From an uncultured bacterium (GTDB lineage: Bacteria > Bacillota > Clostridia > Christensenellales > Borkfalkiaceae), in NCBI GenBank assembly GCA_934871445.1, contig CAKXBD010000022.1, positions 1-21,149 on the forward strand: a stretch of DNA of 21,149 nt, in the 5' to 3' direction. Made by a program: the position numbers and the translations under genes. The notes beneath the pieces are model-generated. The model was not told the DNA's origin, made no database searches, and saw only the letters and a program-made list of their open reading frames with translations. Below, one piece after another: positions 14,393 to 21,149 of this stretch; position 1 is the first letter of the stretch, and each line of letters opens with the position of its first letter.

Positions 14393-14917
14393 ATGAATAT
14401 AGTATACAGACCGATTGAATTTTCTGAAACGGAAATCAAGTTGTTTTCCTCGTTCGAGCGGAAACAGGACGTTACAGATTGTCGGCGTAAAATAAACGGA
14501 CAATGGAGGATCATCAGCGCTCCTTTTATCGACGATTGGAACGAACGAGACTATGCTTTTTTGGCGAAGAGCTTAAAAAATACCGTAAAGGCGGGCGGTT
14601 TTGTTTACGGCAAGCTGAAAGGTTTCGTTTCGGTTGATGGCACACTGTTCGGGACGGAAGGGCAGTACGCGGATCTTATATACCTCTATGTTTCGCGGGA
14701 TATGCGTGGAAGGGGAATCGGTCGCAGGCTGTTTGAGACTGCAAAAGAATATGCTCGGAAAACGGGGGCGGAAAAGTTATATATTTCGGCGCATTCGGCG
14801 GTCGAAACACAGGCTTTTTATAAAGCTATGGGGTGCATAGAAGCGTCGGAATATCAGAAAAAGCATGTTGAAAAAGAACCGTTTGACTGTCAACTCGAAT
14901 GTGTTTTGAACGATTGA
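14393..14917 (+). CDS. GNAT family N-acetyltransferase
   Basis: A 174-residue acetyl-CoA dependent acetyltransferase. The C-terminal half has the acetyl-CoA-binding motif A: LIYLYVSRDMRGRGIGRRLF (RGRGIG at 105-110), followed by AKEYARKTGAEKLYISAHSA and ETQAFYKAMGC (motif B). The acceptor substrate is unknown. The start at ATG 14393 is chosen over an upstream TTG at 14384 (three more residues); neither has a clear SD. It begins 16 nt after trxB and is probably the third gene of that transcript. Confidence 0.87.
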   Translation: MNIVYRPIEFSETEIKLFSSFERKQDVTDCRRKINGQWRIISAPFIDDWNERDYAFLAKSLKNTVKAGGFVYGKLKGFVSVDGTLFGTEGQYADLIYLYVSRDMRGRGIGRRLFETAKEYARKTGAEKLYISAHSAVETQAFYKAMGCIEASEYQKKHVEKEPFDCQLECVLND

Positions 14918-14931
14918 GCAGCTTTATCCGT

Positions 14932-14977
14932 AAACGAAAAGCGCGAAAATTTTTGAAAATTTCCGCGCTTTTCGTTT
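14932..14977. terminator. Bidirectional terminator between convergent genes
   Basis: A near-perfect palindrome with 21-bp arms (one mismatch): AAACGAAAAGCGCG (14932-14945) is matched by CGCGCTTTTCGTTT (14964-14977), with AAAATTT segments inside. A-rich and T-rich flanks on both sides let it act for the GNAT gene (plus) and the antiporter (minus). Confidence 0.88.
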
Positions 14978-14992
14978 GAATTAATCAAGAAA

Positions 14993-16264
14993 TCATACTT
15001 GTTGTTCTATCGGCGTATTTCCGAGCCCTGAATCTTCTTTTTTATAAGTGAGCTTCAAAAGCAGAGGCGCCAAAATGGAAGTCGCTATAATGATGATAAA
15101 TATGAAAGGATATACGGCAGGATCTACCAAACCGCCGTCTATTCCTTTTTGCGTGCAAATCAGAACGACTTCCGCGCGCACCATCATGCCGATGCCGACG
15201 CGCAGACTGTCCTTGCCCGAATAACGGCAAAGTCTTGCCGCCAATGCACAACCGCCCAGCTTTCCGACGAGTGCTGCCAAGACGTAACAGGCTCCGAACA
15301 GGACGAAAGAGGAGGAGAAGCCCGAAAAATCGAGATTCATGCCGATTGTCGCGAAGAAAATAGGGGAAAAGAACATGTATCCGAGCATATCCGCTTTATT
15401 TTCCACATACGGGGTTTCCTGCAAGGTTCCTCCCAGCATAATGCCCGCGACGTAAGCGCCCGTGATGTCCGCGACGCCGAAGATTTTTTCTGCGACGTAA
15501 GCATAGATGAAACAGGCGGCCAGAGCGAGGATAGGCACGCGGCGGTTATGAGGATATTTGCGTTCTATTCTATTGAACAGCTTCCTCAAAAGGATTCCCG
15601 CACCAATGGCGATAATGAAAAATACGACGATTTTAACGCAGACGAGCCACCAAGCCGCATTTTCCCACCAAGAGGGCAGGAAAGAGACGAGGGATTCTTC
15701 CCCGCCTGCATCGGGGGTAAAGCCCGTGAGCACGGAAAGAATGACGATGCCGATGATATCGTCGATGACGGCGGCGGCGACGATAGAGGTCCCTATTTTG
15801 GTATTGAGTTTTCCGAGCTCTTTCAATGCCGCCACGGTGACACTGACGGACGTTGCTGTCAGAATAGCTCCGTAAAAGAGGTATCCCAAAAATCCTCCGC
15901 CCTGATTGAAGGCCCAAGCTACCAATGTTCCGAGAGCCATAGGCACGATGACGCCGAAGGCCGTAATGACCACGGAAGCTGCTCCCGACGATTTAAGTTG
16001 CTTTAAATCGGTACCGAGTCCGGTAGAGAACATGATGAGGACGACTCCGACCTTAGAGAATACGCTGAGTTCTTCTTTTATAGGATCGGAGAAGAACATA
16101 TTTTGCAGCGGTTCACAGGGGATATATTTCAAGAGCCCGATCAAGAGCCCTGCAATCAGCATGCCGATAACGGCCGGAAGCCCGATTTTCTGAGAACCGA
16201 GTCCGAGAAGTTTTGTCATAATAAAAATGACCGCAAGGGGCAAAAGAATTTCAAAAGGGGACAT
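14993..16264 (-). CDS. CPA2-type cation:proton antiporter (Na+/H+ exchanger family)
   Basis: A 423-residue membrane protein with about 12-13 helices, of the Kef/NapA-like monovalent cation:proton antiporter family. Helix 1 starts FEILLPLAVIFIMTKLLGLG; the family core is TATSVSVTVAALKELGKL (unwound helix 4) and VIDDIIGIVIL with the paired Asp168-Asp169 of electrogenic CPA2 exchangers, then GAYVAGIMLGGT and FFATIGMNLDF, and MMVRAEVVLI near the end. There is no RCK/TrkA-N domain, so nucleotide gating is not encoded here. The start at 16264 has AAAGGAG about 6 nt upstream. The ion (Na+ or K+) cannot be assigned. Confidence 0.92.
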   Translation of the reverse strand: MSPFEILLPLAVIFIMTKLLGLGSQKIGLPAVIGMLIAGLLIGLLKYIPCEPLQNMFFSDPIKEELSVFSKVGVVLIMFSTGLGTDLKQLKSSGAASVVITAFGVIVPMALGTLVAWAFNQGGGFLGYLFYGAILTATSVSVTVAALKELGKLNTKIGTSIVAAAVIDDIIGIVILSVLTGFTPDAGGEESLVSFLPSWWENAAWWLVCVKIVVFFIIAIGAGILLRKLFNRIERKYPHNRRVPILALAACFIYAYVAEKIFGVADITGAYVAGIMLGGTLQETPYVENKADMLGYMFFSPIFFATIGMNLDFSGFSSSFVLFGACYVLAALVGKLGGCALAARLCRYSGKDSLRVGIGMMVRAEVVLICTQKGIDGGLVDPAVYPFIFIIIIATSILAPLLLKLTYKKEDSGLGNTPIEQQV

Positions 16265-16363
16265 AAAAACTCCTTTAAGTTTATCAGAAATGTAAAAACG
16301 ATCGAGGCGAAAGAGAGGAGATAAAATTTCACTTTCCTTTCACTTTTGTTTCGATCGGTTATC

Positions 16364-16392
16364 ATTATACACCCAACGCCTTTGAAAAGCAA
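16364..16392 (-). promoter_or_regulatory. Promoter of the antiporter gene and structured leader
   Basis: On the minus strand: TTGCTT (16392-16387), 17 nt, TATAAT (16369-16364). The start site would be near 16357, giving a leader of about 90 nt. That leader begins with CGATCGA (16357-16351), which pairs with TCGATCG (16305-16299), followed directly by TTTTT, and holds two copies of AAAGTGAAA. No known riboswitch core is seen. Confidence 0.7.
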
Positions 16393-16465
16393 ATGTTTCC
16401 ATATACAAAACAGGCGAAAAAAAGAGGAAATTTAAGAGAAATCAAGAAAAGTTTTTGATATAGTA

Positions 16466-16493
16466 TTGACAATTTTGAAAAATGTGATATAAT
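16466..16493 (+). promoter_or_regulatory. Promoter of nfnAB
   Basis: Perfect TTGACA (16466-16471) and perfect TATAAT (16488-16493) with a 16-nt spacer, and a TGA extension (16485-16487) giving an extended -10. The start site would be near 16500. Confidence 0.9.
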
Positions 16494-16558
16494 AAAAGAC
16501 GGTGCTTAAAATATGAAACAGAGGGCATCGGTGAAAGATAAACAAGGAGATGTTGAGA

Positions 16559-17401
16559 ATGTATCGTATAGTAAAAAAGCAAGCGCTGAACCCGACGGTT
16601 ACCTTAATGGTAATCGACGCTCCGTTCGTCGCGAGAAAAGCTCTTCCCGGACAGTTCATCATTCTGCGTGTGGACGAAGACGGAGAACGTATTCCCCTTA
16701 CGGTAGCGGATTATGACCGCGAGAAAGGAACTGTGACCATTATTTTCCAAATTGTGGGCGCTACGACGGAAAAGCTCAATCATAAAGAAGTAGGTGATTT
16801 TTTAGCCGATTTTGTCGGTCCCCTGGGCCGTCCCACCGAGACGGAAGGACTTAAAAAAGTCTGCGTAGTCGGCGGCGGTGTCGGTTGCGCGATTGCGCTT
16901 CCCGTAGCGAAAGAGCTCGCCGCTCAGGGATGTGAAGTCACATCTATCATCGGCTTCCGCAGTAAAGATCTCGTCATTTTGGAGGACGAATTTAAGGCCG
17001 CAAGCAAGAAATTTTACATGATGACGGACGATGGCTCTTACGGCCGCCAGGGAAACGTCTGCGTGCCGCTCAACGAAATGCTTTCCGCGGGTGAGACGTT
17101 CGACGAAGTCATCACTATCGGGCCGCTGATTATGATGAAATTCGTCTGTGCGGCGACCAAGCCCTATGGCATCAAGACGGTCGCCAGCATGAACCCGATC
17201 ATGATCGATGGCACGGGCATGTGCGGCGGTTGCCGTCTGACGGTGGGAGGAAAAATGAAGTTTGCCTGCGTGGACGGGCCCGATTTCGACGGCCATGAAA
17301 TCGATTTTGACGAGGCGATGAGCCGTTCGAGAACGTATGCGGATTTTGAACAGCACGAGAGAGATGCCGCATGCAACCTGTTCAAGAAGGAGGTAAAGTG
17401 A
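16559..17401 (+). CDS. nfnA: NfnA-like FAD/NAD-binding subunit (ferredoxin:NADP+ oxidoreductase alpha)
   Basis: A 280-residue small subunit of the NfnAB/sulfide dehydrogenase-like family. The FAD site is RIPLTVADYD (44-53), the NAD-binding motif is VVGGGVGCAIALPVAKEL (103-120), and the C-terminal [2Fe-2S] site shows D217, C222, C225 and C237 (IDGTGMCGGCRLT...FACVDGPDF), the unusual Asp/three-Cys ligation known for this subunit. The start at 16559 has AAGGAG 9 nt upstream (16544-16549); ATG at 16550 abuts the SD. It is followed by nfnB after 1 nt. Together they would couple NADH, NADPH and ferredoxin, often by electron bifurcation; sulfide dehydrogenase activity is an older alternative name for the same fold. 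Confidence 0.93.
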   Translation: MYRIVKKQALNPTVTLMVIDAPFVARKALPGQFIILRVDEDGERIPLTVADYDREKGTVTIIFQIVGATTEKLNHKEVGDFLADFVGPLGRPTETEGLKKVCVVGGGVGCAIALPVAKELAAQGCEVTSIIGFRSKDLVILEDEFKAASKKFYMMTDDGSYGRQGNVCVPLNEMLSAGETFDEVITIGPLIMMKFVCAATKPYGIKTVASMNPIMIDGTGMCGGCRLTVGGKMKFACVDGPDFDGHEIDFDEAMSRSRTYADFEQHERDAACNLFKKEVK

Positions 17402-17402
17402 G

Positions 17403-18827
17403 ATGCCCAAATTTAATATGAATCCCTTGAAGAATCCCATGCCCTCACAGGATCCCGACGTCAGAAATAAAAATTTTCAGGAGGTCGCGTTGGGCTATAC
17501 CGCGGAAATGGCCGTGGACGAGGCAAAGCGCTGCCTGAATTGTAAAAACCGTCCCTGTGTGGCGGGGTGTCCCGTCAATATCGCCATTCCCGAATTTATT
17601 TCCAAAGTGGCGGAAGGTCAATTTGAAGAAGCGTATCAGATCATAGCGATGTCCAGTTCTCTGCCCGCGGTCTGCGGTCGGGTCTGCCCCCAAGAAACGC
17701 AGTGCGAAGGTAAGTGCACGCGCGGAATCAAGGCGGGCTGCGAAGCGGTGGGTATCGGTCGTCTGGAAAGATTTGTCGCCGATTATCATAATATGCACGC
17801 GACGGAAAAAGCGACTCCCGTTCCCTCCAATGGTCATAAGGTGGCGGTCATCGGGTCCGGTCCCGCAGGATTGACCTGTGCGGGAGACCTCGCAAAAATG
17901 GGGTACGAAGTCACGGTGTTTGAAGCGCTCCATGTCGCGGGCGGCGTTCTCGTTTACGGGATTCCCGAATTCCGTCTCCCGAAAGCGATCGTGCAGAAGG
18001 AAGTGGACAACTTGAAGGCCCTCGGAGTCAAAGTAGAAACCAACATGGTCATCGGCAGAGTGCTGTCTATTGAAGAGCTCAAAAACGAATACGGGTTTGA
18101 GGCGGTGTTTATCGGATCGGGCGCGGGGCTTCCCAAATTCATGAATATCCCCGGCGAAAATTTGAAGGGCGTCTATTCCGCCAACGAATTTTTGACCCGT
18201 TCCAATTTGATGAAAGCCTATAAAAACGACAGCTCCACGCCTATCCAGCACGGCAAATGCGTGGCAGTCGTCGGCGGCGGCAACGTAGCCATGGACGCGG
18301 CGCGCACGGCGAAGCGTCTCGGTGCGGAAGTACACATCATTTATCGCCGCGGCGAAGAAGAACTTCCTGCCCGTCGCGAGGAGGTAGAGCACGCGAAGGA
18401 GGAAGGCATCATTTTCGATCTCCTCACTAATCCCACTCGTATTTTGCCCACTTCGACGGACAATCCCCGCGATCCTTCCTACGGTTGGGTGAACGGGATC
18501 GAATGTATTCGCATGCAACTCGGAGAACCGGACGCGAGCGGCCGCCGTTCGCCCGTGGAAATTCCGGGAAGCGAATTTACCATTCCCGTGGACTGTGTGA
18601 TTATGTCCCTCGGGACTTCTCCCAATCCGCTCTTGAAGCACACGACGCCGGGACTTGAAACGCTCAAACGCGGCGAGATCGCGGTAGACGAAAACGGCAA
18701 GACTTCCATCGAAGGCGTTTATTGCGGCGGCGATGCCGCAACGGGTGCCGCTACGGTCATCAAAGCCATGGGTGCGGGTAAAGTTGCCGCTAAATCCATT
18801 GACGAATATATCCGCAGCAAACAATAA
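17403..18827 (+). CDS. nfnB: NfnB-like large subunit (NADPH-dependent, glutamate synthase small-chain-like)
   Basis: A 474-residue large subunit, frequently annotated as NADPH-dependent glutamate synthase (GltA), but paired here with NfnA and lacking a GltB-type partner. N-terminal cysteines for two [4Fe-4S] clusters are visible: C44, C47, C52, C56 and C91, C95, C101, C105. The FAD motif is VIGSGPAGLTCAGDLA (149-164), with GGVLVYGIPEFRLPK, and the NADPH site is VAVVGGGNVAMDAARTAKRL with YRRGEEELPARREE. The C-terminus has YCGGDAATGAATVIKAMGAG. AGGAGG lies in the end of nfnA about 8 nt before the ATG, so translation is coupled. Bifurcation is inferred from the family. Confidence 0.93.
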   Translation: MPKFNMNPLKNPMPSQDPDVRNKNFQEVALGYTAEMAVDEAKRCLNCKNRPCVAGCPVNIAIPEFISKVAEGQFEEAYQIIAMSSSLPAVCGRVCPQETQCEGKCTRGIKAGCEAVGIGRLERFVADYHNMHATEKATPVPSNGHKVAVIGSGPAGLTCAGDLAKMGYEVTVFEALHVAGGVLVYGIPEFRLPKAIVQKEVDNLKALGVKVETNMVIGRVLSIEELKNEYGFEAVFIGSGAGLPKFMNIPGENLKGVYSANEFLTRSNLMKAYKNDSSTPIQHGKCVAVVGGGNVAMDAARTAKRLGAEVHIIYRRGEEELPARREEVEHAKEEGIIFDLLTNPTRILPTSTDNPRDPSYGWVNGIECIRMQLGEPDASGRRSPVEIPGSEFTIPVDCVIMSLGTSPNPLLKHTTPGLETLKRGEIAVDENGKTSIEGVYCGGDAATGAATVIKAMGAGKVAAKSIDEYIRSKQ

Positions 18828-18840
18828 AATGTAAGAGATA

Positions 18841-18879
18841 AAAAGCGGCTTTCCGAGATTGGAAGGCCGCTTTTTCAAG
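18841..18879 (+). terminator. Intrinsic terminator after nfnAB
   Basis: A 14-bp stem with one T-G pair (18841-18854 with 18861-18874, loop GAGATT) ending in CGCTTTTT. The next start codon is only about 12 nt beyond the T tract. Confidence 0.9.
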
Positions 18880-18886
18880 AAAAGAA

Positions 18887-19597
18887 ATGGAAATAGTTAT
18901 CAGAAAAGACATAAAGAAATATATGGAGGAGCTCAAAATCTGGCTGGAAGCGCAAAGAGAGATTCCGCTGGAAGGTATGGACGAATTTTTTACTGCCAGA
19001 GTAAAAATATACGATGAACATATGTCTATATGGAAAGAGGCCTATCGCGTTTTGCCCGATTATCTTCCCGAAAAAGTCAATAAAATTTTGGATCTGGGCA
19101 TCGGCACGGGATTGGAACTCGAAGGAATATATCGAAAATTCCCCTCCGTGTCCGTAACGGGAATCGATTTAAGTCGGTCGATGTTAAACGAACTCGAAAG
19201 AAAATATTCAGGCCGAAAATTTACAACACTATGCGGAGATTATTTTAAGGAAGATTTCGGTCGGGAATATGATGCCGTCGTTTCGGTAGAGTCTTTACAC
19301 CACTTTTCTCCGATAAAGAAAGGAGAATTATATCGCAAAATTTATCATTCCTTAAAATGCGGAGGGATATTTCTGCTCTGCGATTATATTGCCTGCTGCG
19401 AAGAAGAGGAGACGCTCCTCGCGGAAGAATGTAGGCGAAAAAGGAAGGTGCAGAAAATTTCGGACGGCGACTTCGTGCATTTCGATACGCCGTTGACTTT
19501 GGCGCACGAAATTTCATTATTAAAAGGCGCGGGATTTGTTTCGGCCGAAGCCGTAACCAGTATTGAAGGGGCTACGTTAATTCTTTCTATAAAATAA
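18887..19597 (+). CDS. Class I SAM-dependent methyltransferase
   Basis: A 236-residue methyltransferase of unknown substrate. Motif I is ILDLGIGTGLELEGIYR (67-83), motif II is VTGIDLSRSMLNELER, an internal DAVVSVESLHHFS (about 125-138) fits motif IV, and FLLCDYIA fits a later strand. An N-terminal helical part (residues 1-60) precedes it. The start lacks a strong SD and lies directly after the nfnB terminator, with no promoter in the gap. It is followed by a separate promoter-driven gene. Base composition resembles its neighbours. Confidence 0.87.
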   Translation: MEIVIRKDIKKYMEELKIWLEAQREIPLEGMDEFFTARVKIYDEHMSIWKEAYRVLPDYLPEKVNKILDLGIGTGLELEGIYRKFPSVSVTGIDLSRSMLNELERKYSGRKFTTLCGDYFKEDFGREYDAVVSVESLHHFSPIKKGELYRKIYHSLKCGGIFLLCDYIACCEEEETLLAEECRRKRKVQKISDGDFVHFDTPLTLAHEISLLKGAGFVSAEAVTSIEGATLILSIK

Positions 19598-19662
19598 TTT
19601 CCGATACAAAGTTTTTAATATTTACTTTATGCGGACTTTTATACAAATATTTATAGAAATAC

Positions 19663-19692
19663 TTGACAATTTGGAAAAGAGAATTATATAAT
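19663..19692 (+). promoter_or_regulatory. Promoter of the terminal lipoprotein gene
   Basis: TTGACA (19663-19668) and TATAAT (19687-19692) are both perfect with an 18-nt spacer. The start site lies near 19700, leaving about 40 nt before the ATG at 19738. The flanking stretch 19598-19737 is otherwise AT-rich and empty. Confidence 0.88.
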
Positions 19693-19737
19693 ATATTTAC
19701 AAAGTAAATTCCCCGTCTTGGAGAAAAGGAGAAAATT

Positions 19738-21149
19738 ATGAAAAAATTTTGGAAATCGGCGGCGGCGCTTTTATTGTGTGCTGCGTTTGGAGTCTCCGCA
19801 GCGTGCGGTGTGGTAGATGATTCTTCCAGTAGCGGCAAGGGAGACAGCAATTCGGGCGAAGGAACCGGATCCTCCTCACAACTTAGTCGGAATTATGTCA
19901 CTACGGCTTTGCAGCAGTTTGCAGAAGCAAAAAATCTGACAATTTCGGTCGGGGGAGAAGTAACGGTTTCTCATATAGAGGGAACGGAGTCCGTTTCGGA
20001 AAAATATGAAGTAGATTTGGAGCTCGCCGCATCTTTTTCCGATTCAGGGATTGCGATGAAAGCGGAAGGGACGATTGATCAGACTTCGGAAGGACAGACC
20101 GTTACGGAAGAAATCAGTTATTACATAATCGACGGTATCGAATATACCTATAATTCCGAAGGAAATTATTATACGGCATGGGAAACAGAAATTCCCATGG
20201 ATGATATATTCGACCTTTTCTCCGGAATTTCCGAAGGGCTCGTTTCAGAAGATACGGTCGAGTTTTTCGCGGGGATTTTGGATCAATACGGAACGGTCAC
20301 GGAAGATTCGGCCACGGTTTCCCTCGTTTATGATGCTAGTCCTTTGCTCAATAAAGTGATTACAACAATCAATAATTTTGACGAAACGACGACTTTGGAG
20401 ACGGCAATCAATGAAACTTTGAAATTGTTCGGCATTGAGACGACGGTCGGAGATATGCTCGATAGCTTGAAGCCCCTCGGTGCGATGACGTTATCGCAGC
20501 TTGTCTTTGTTGCAGATCAGGCCCTTGGAGAATATGATACTTCTTTGCAGGAGATAAAGGATACGCTCGTCGCATTAGAACCCGTTCAACAGTTAATAAA
20601 CGATGCGGTTGCGGCGGGGGCTCTGACCGAGCAACAGGCAGCGACAGTCAAAACGGGAACAATTGCAGAAATTCTTAAACAGTTCAATTTAGAGAACGTC
20701 ACGGTCGATAAGCTCGTTGCGCTGCTTTTTTCAGCGGCGGGCGGCGGAATAGGGCAACCCGCAGACGAAATACCCGAAACACCCGAAACGCAATCCGAAA
20801 TTAGTGTCGATTTTGACCTTGCAGCTGCAATCGATTACCTGAAAGCCATGTTAAAGGAAATGACTTTGTCACAGCTTGGAATGACGTTTCCCGATTTAGA
20901 CGGTTTTGCTTTTTCAAAGGCGAAAATGGGTGCGGAACTCATTATTGGAAAGACAGAAGTTGAGAAGTTAGAGCTGAACGGAGAGGTCGGCTTTGCGCAA
21001 ACGGTCGGCGAAACGTCGGTGGGAGAAATACAGGCGAAAGTATCCTATAAAATAGAAACAAGCGATTCGGAAATTTCTCTTCCGGAAGATGTCAAGGTCG
21101 TCTATTGGTCTTATTGGGGAGGAGATGCGGATATTTCACGCCATATTAT
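19738..21149 (+). CDS. Large predicted lipoprotein, cut off by the window end
   Basis: An open frame of 470 codons running off the 3' edge, with no stop inside. It starts with AAAGGAG 6 nt upstream. The signal MKKFWKSAAALLLCAAFGVS ends AACG, a lipobox with Cys23 or so followed by Gly. A Ser/Gly-rich linker (VVDDSSSSGKGDSNSGEGTG) leads to an acidic extracytoplasmic domain rich in Thr, Glu and Leu, with repeated short beta-like stretches (LTISVGGEVTVSHI, MKAEGTIDQTSEGQ, YYIIDGIEYTYNSEG) and helical stretches (MTLSQLVFVADQALGEYD; MTLSQLGMTFPDL). MTLSQL occurs twice. I recognise no characterised family. It is probably anchored on the outer face of the membrane, like the 10851-11450 lipoprotein. 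Confidence 0.82.
   Translation, partial: MKKFWKSAAALLLCAAFGVSAACGVVDDSSSSGKGDSNSGEGTGSSSQLSRNYVTTALQQFAEAKNLTISVGGEVTVSHIEGTESVSEKYEVDLELAASFSDSGIAMKAEGTIDQTSEGQTVTEEISYYIIDGIEYTYNSEGNYYTAWETEIPMDDIFDLFSGISEGLVSEDTVEFFAGILDQYGTVTEDSATVSLVYDASPLLNKVITTINNFDETTTLETAINETLKLFGIETTVGDMLDSLKPLGAMTLSQLVFVADQALGEYDTSLQEIKDTLVALEPVQQLINDAVAAGALTEQQAATVKTGTIAEILKQFNLENVTVDKLVALLFSAAGGGIGQPADEIPETPETQSEISVDFDLAAAIDYLKAMLKEMTLSQLGMTFPDLDGFAFSKAKMGAELIIGKTEVEKLELNGEVGFAQTVGETSVGEIQAKVSYKIETSDSEISLPEDVKVVYWSYWGGDADISRHI

Noticed and set aside
15149..16006. Plus-strand open frame (285 codons) opposite the antiporter
   Set aside because: Its product is charged and repetitive while the opposite strand has a conserved 12-TM transporter.
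17445..18878. Long minus-strand open frame (477 codons) opposite nfnB
   Set aside because: It is an antisense frame of a clearly conserved gene; composition is His/Phe/Arg-rich without motifs and no RBS is present.

Overview
The window looks like a chromosomal segment of a Gram-positive, anaerobic clostridial bacterium of moderate GC content. The signs are lipoproteins with a lipobox Cys, strong AGGAGG-type ribosome binding sites, TTGACA/TATAAT promoters, an NfnAB-type ferredoxin/NAD(P) enzyme, an ECF-transporter S component and a BIG2/leucine-rich-repeat surface protein. Lipoprotein and surface-protein style suggests a gut Clostridia lineage such as Christensenellales/Borkfalkia-like bacteria. 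That placement is an impression from memory, not a computed one. I see no phage, IS, CRISPR or tRNA.

Layout. Bases 1-155 are the 3' part of a 5S rRNA and its terminator, so the window starts at the end of an rRNA operon. Bases 279-2117 hold a membrane-anchored surface protein. Bases 2150-3746 hold a promoter, a 24-codon leader-like ORF, a strong intrinsic terminator and then a CNNM/CorC (HlyC-type) membrane protein. Bases 3775-5715 are a two-gene sugar operon (manA plus a ROK sugar kinase) under a near-consensus promoter. A small Cys-rich membrane protein follows on the minus strand (5869-6075). Bases 6218-9335 carry a putative pantothenate transporter S component, type III pantothenate kinase (coaX) and homoserine dehydrogenase (hom), ending in a terminator. 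An ATP-grasp (RimK-like) ligase sits directly behind that terminator.

Bases 10231-11450 carry two minus-strand genes: a two-TM protein with a PH-like tail, and a Pro/Arg-rich lipoprotein. From 11507 the plus strand has a MATE exporter, then thioredoxin, thioredoxin reductase and a GNAT acetyltransferase. A long palindromic terminator separates these from a convergent CPA2-type cation/proton antiporter (14993-16264, minus). Bases 16466-18879 are nfnA-nfnB and a terminator. A SAM methyltransferase and a large lipoprotein, cut by the window end, close the segment.

How the genes work together: mostly housekeeping. ManA and the ROK kinase feed hexoses into glycolysis. The S component and CoaX take up and trap pantothenate for CoA. 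Hom makes homoserine for Thr/Met. TrxA/TrxB and NfnAB handle thiol and NADPH/ferredoxin redox balance. The most interesting items are regulatory or small: the leader ORF plus terminator ahead of the CNNM gene, two genes whose extended -10/-10 boxes end exactly 6 nt before the ATG (predicted leaderless mRNAs), genes placed a few bases after intrinsic terminators with no promoter of their own, an acidic insert in the ACT domain of Hom, and a set of uncharacterised envelope proteins.
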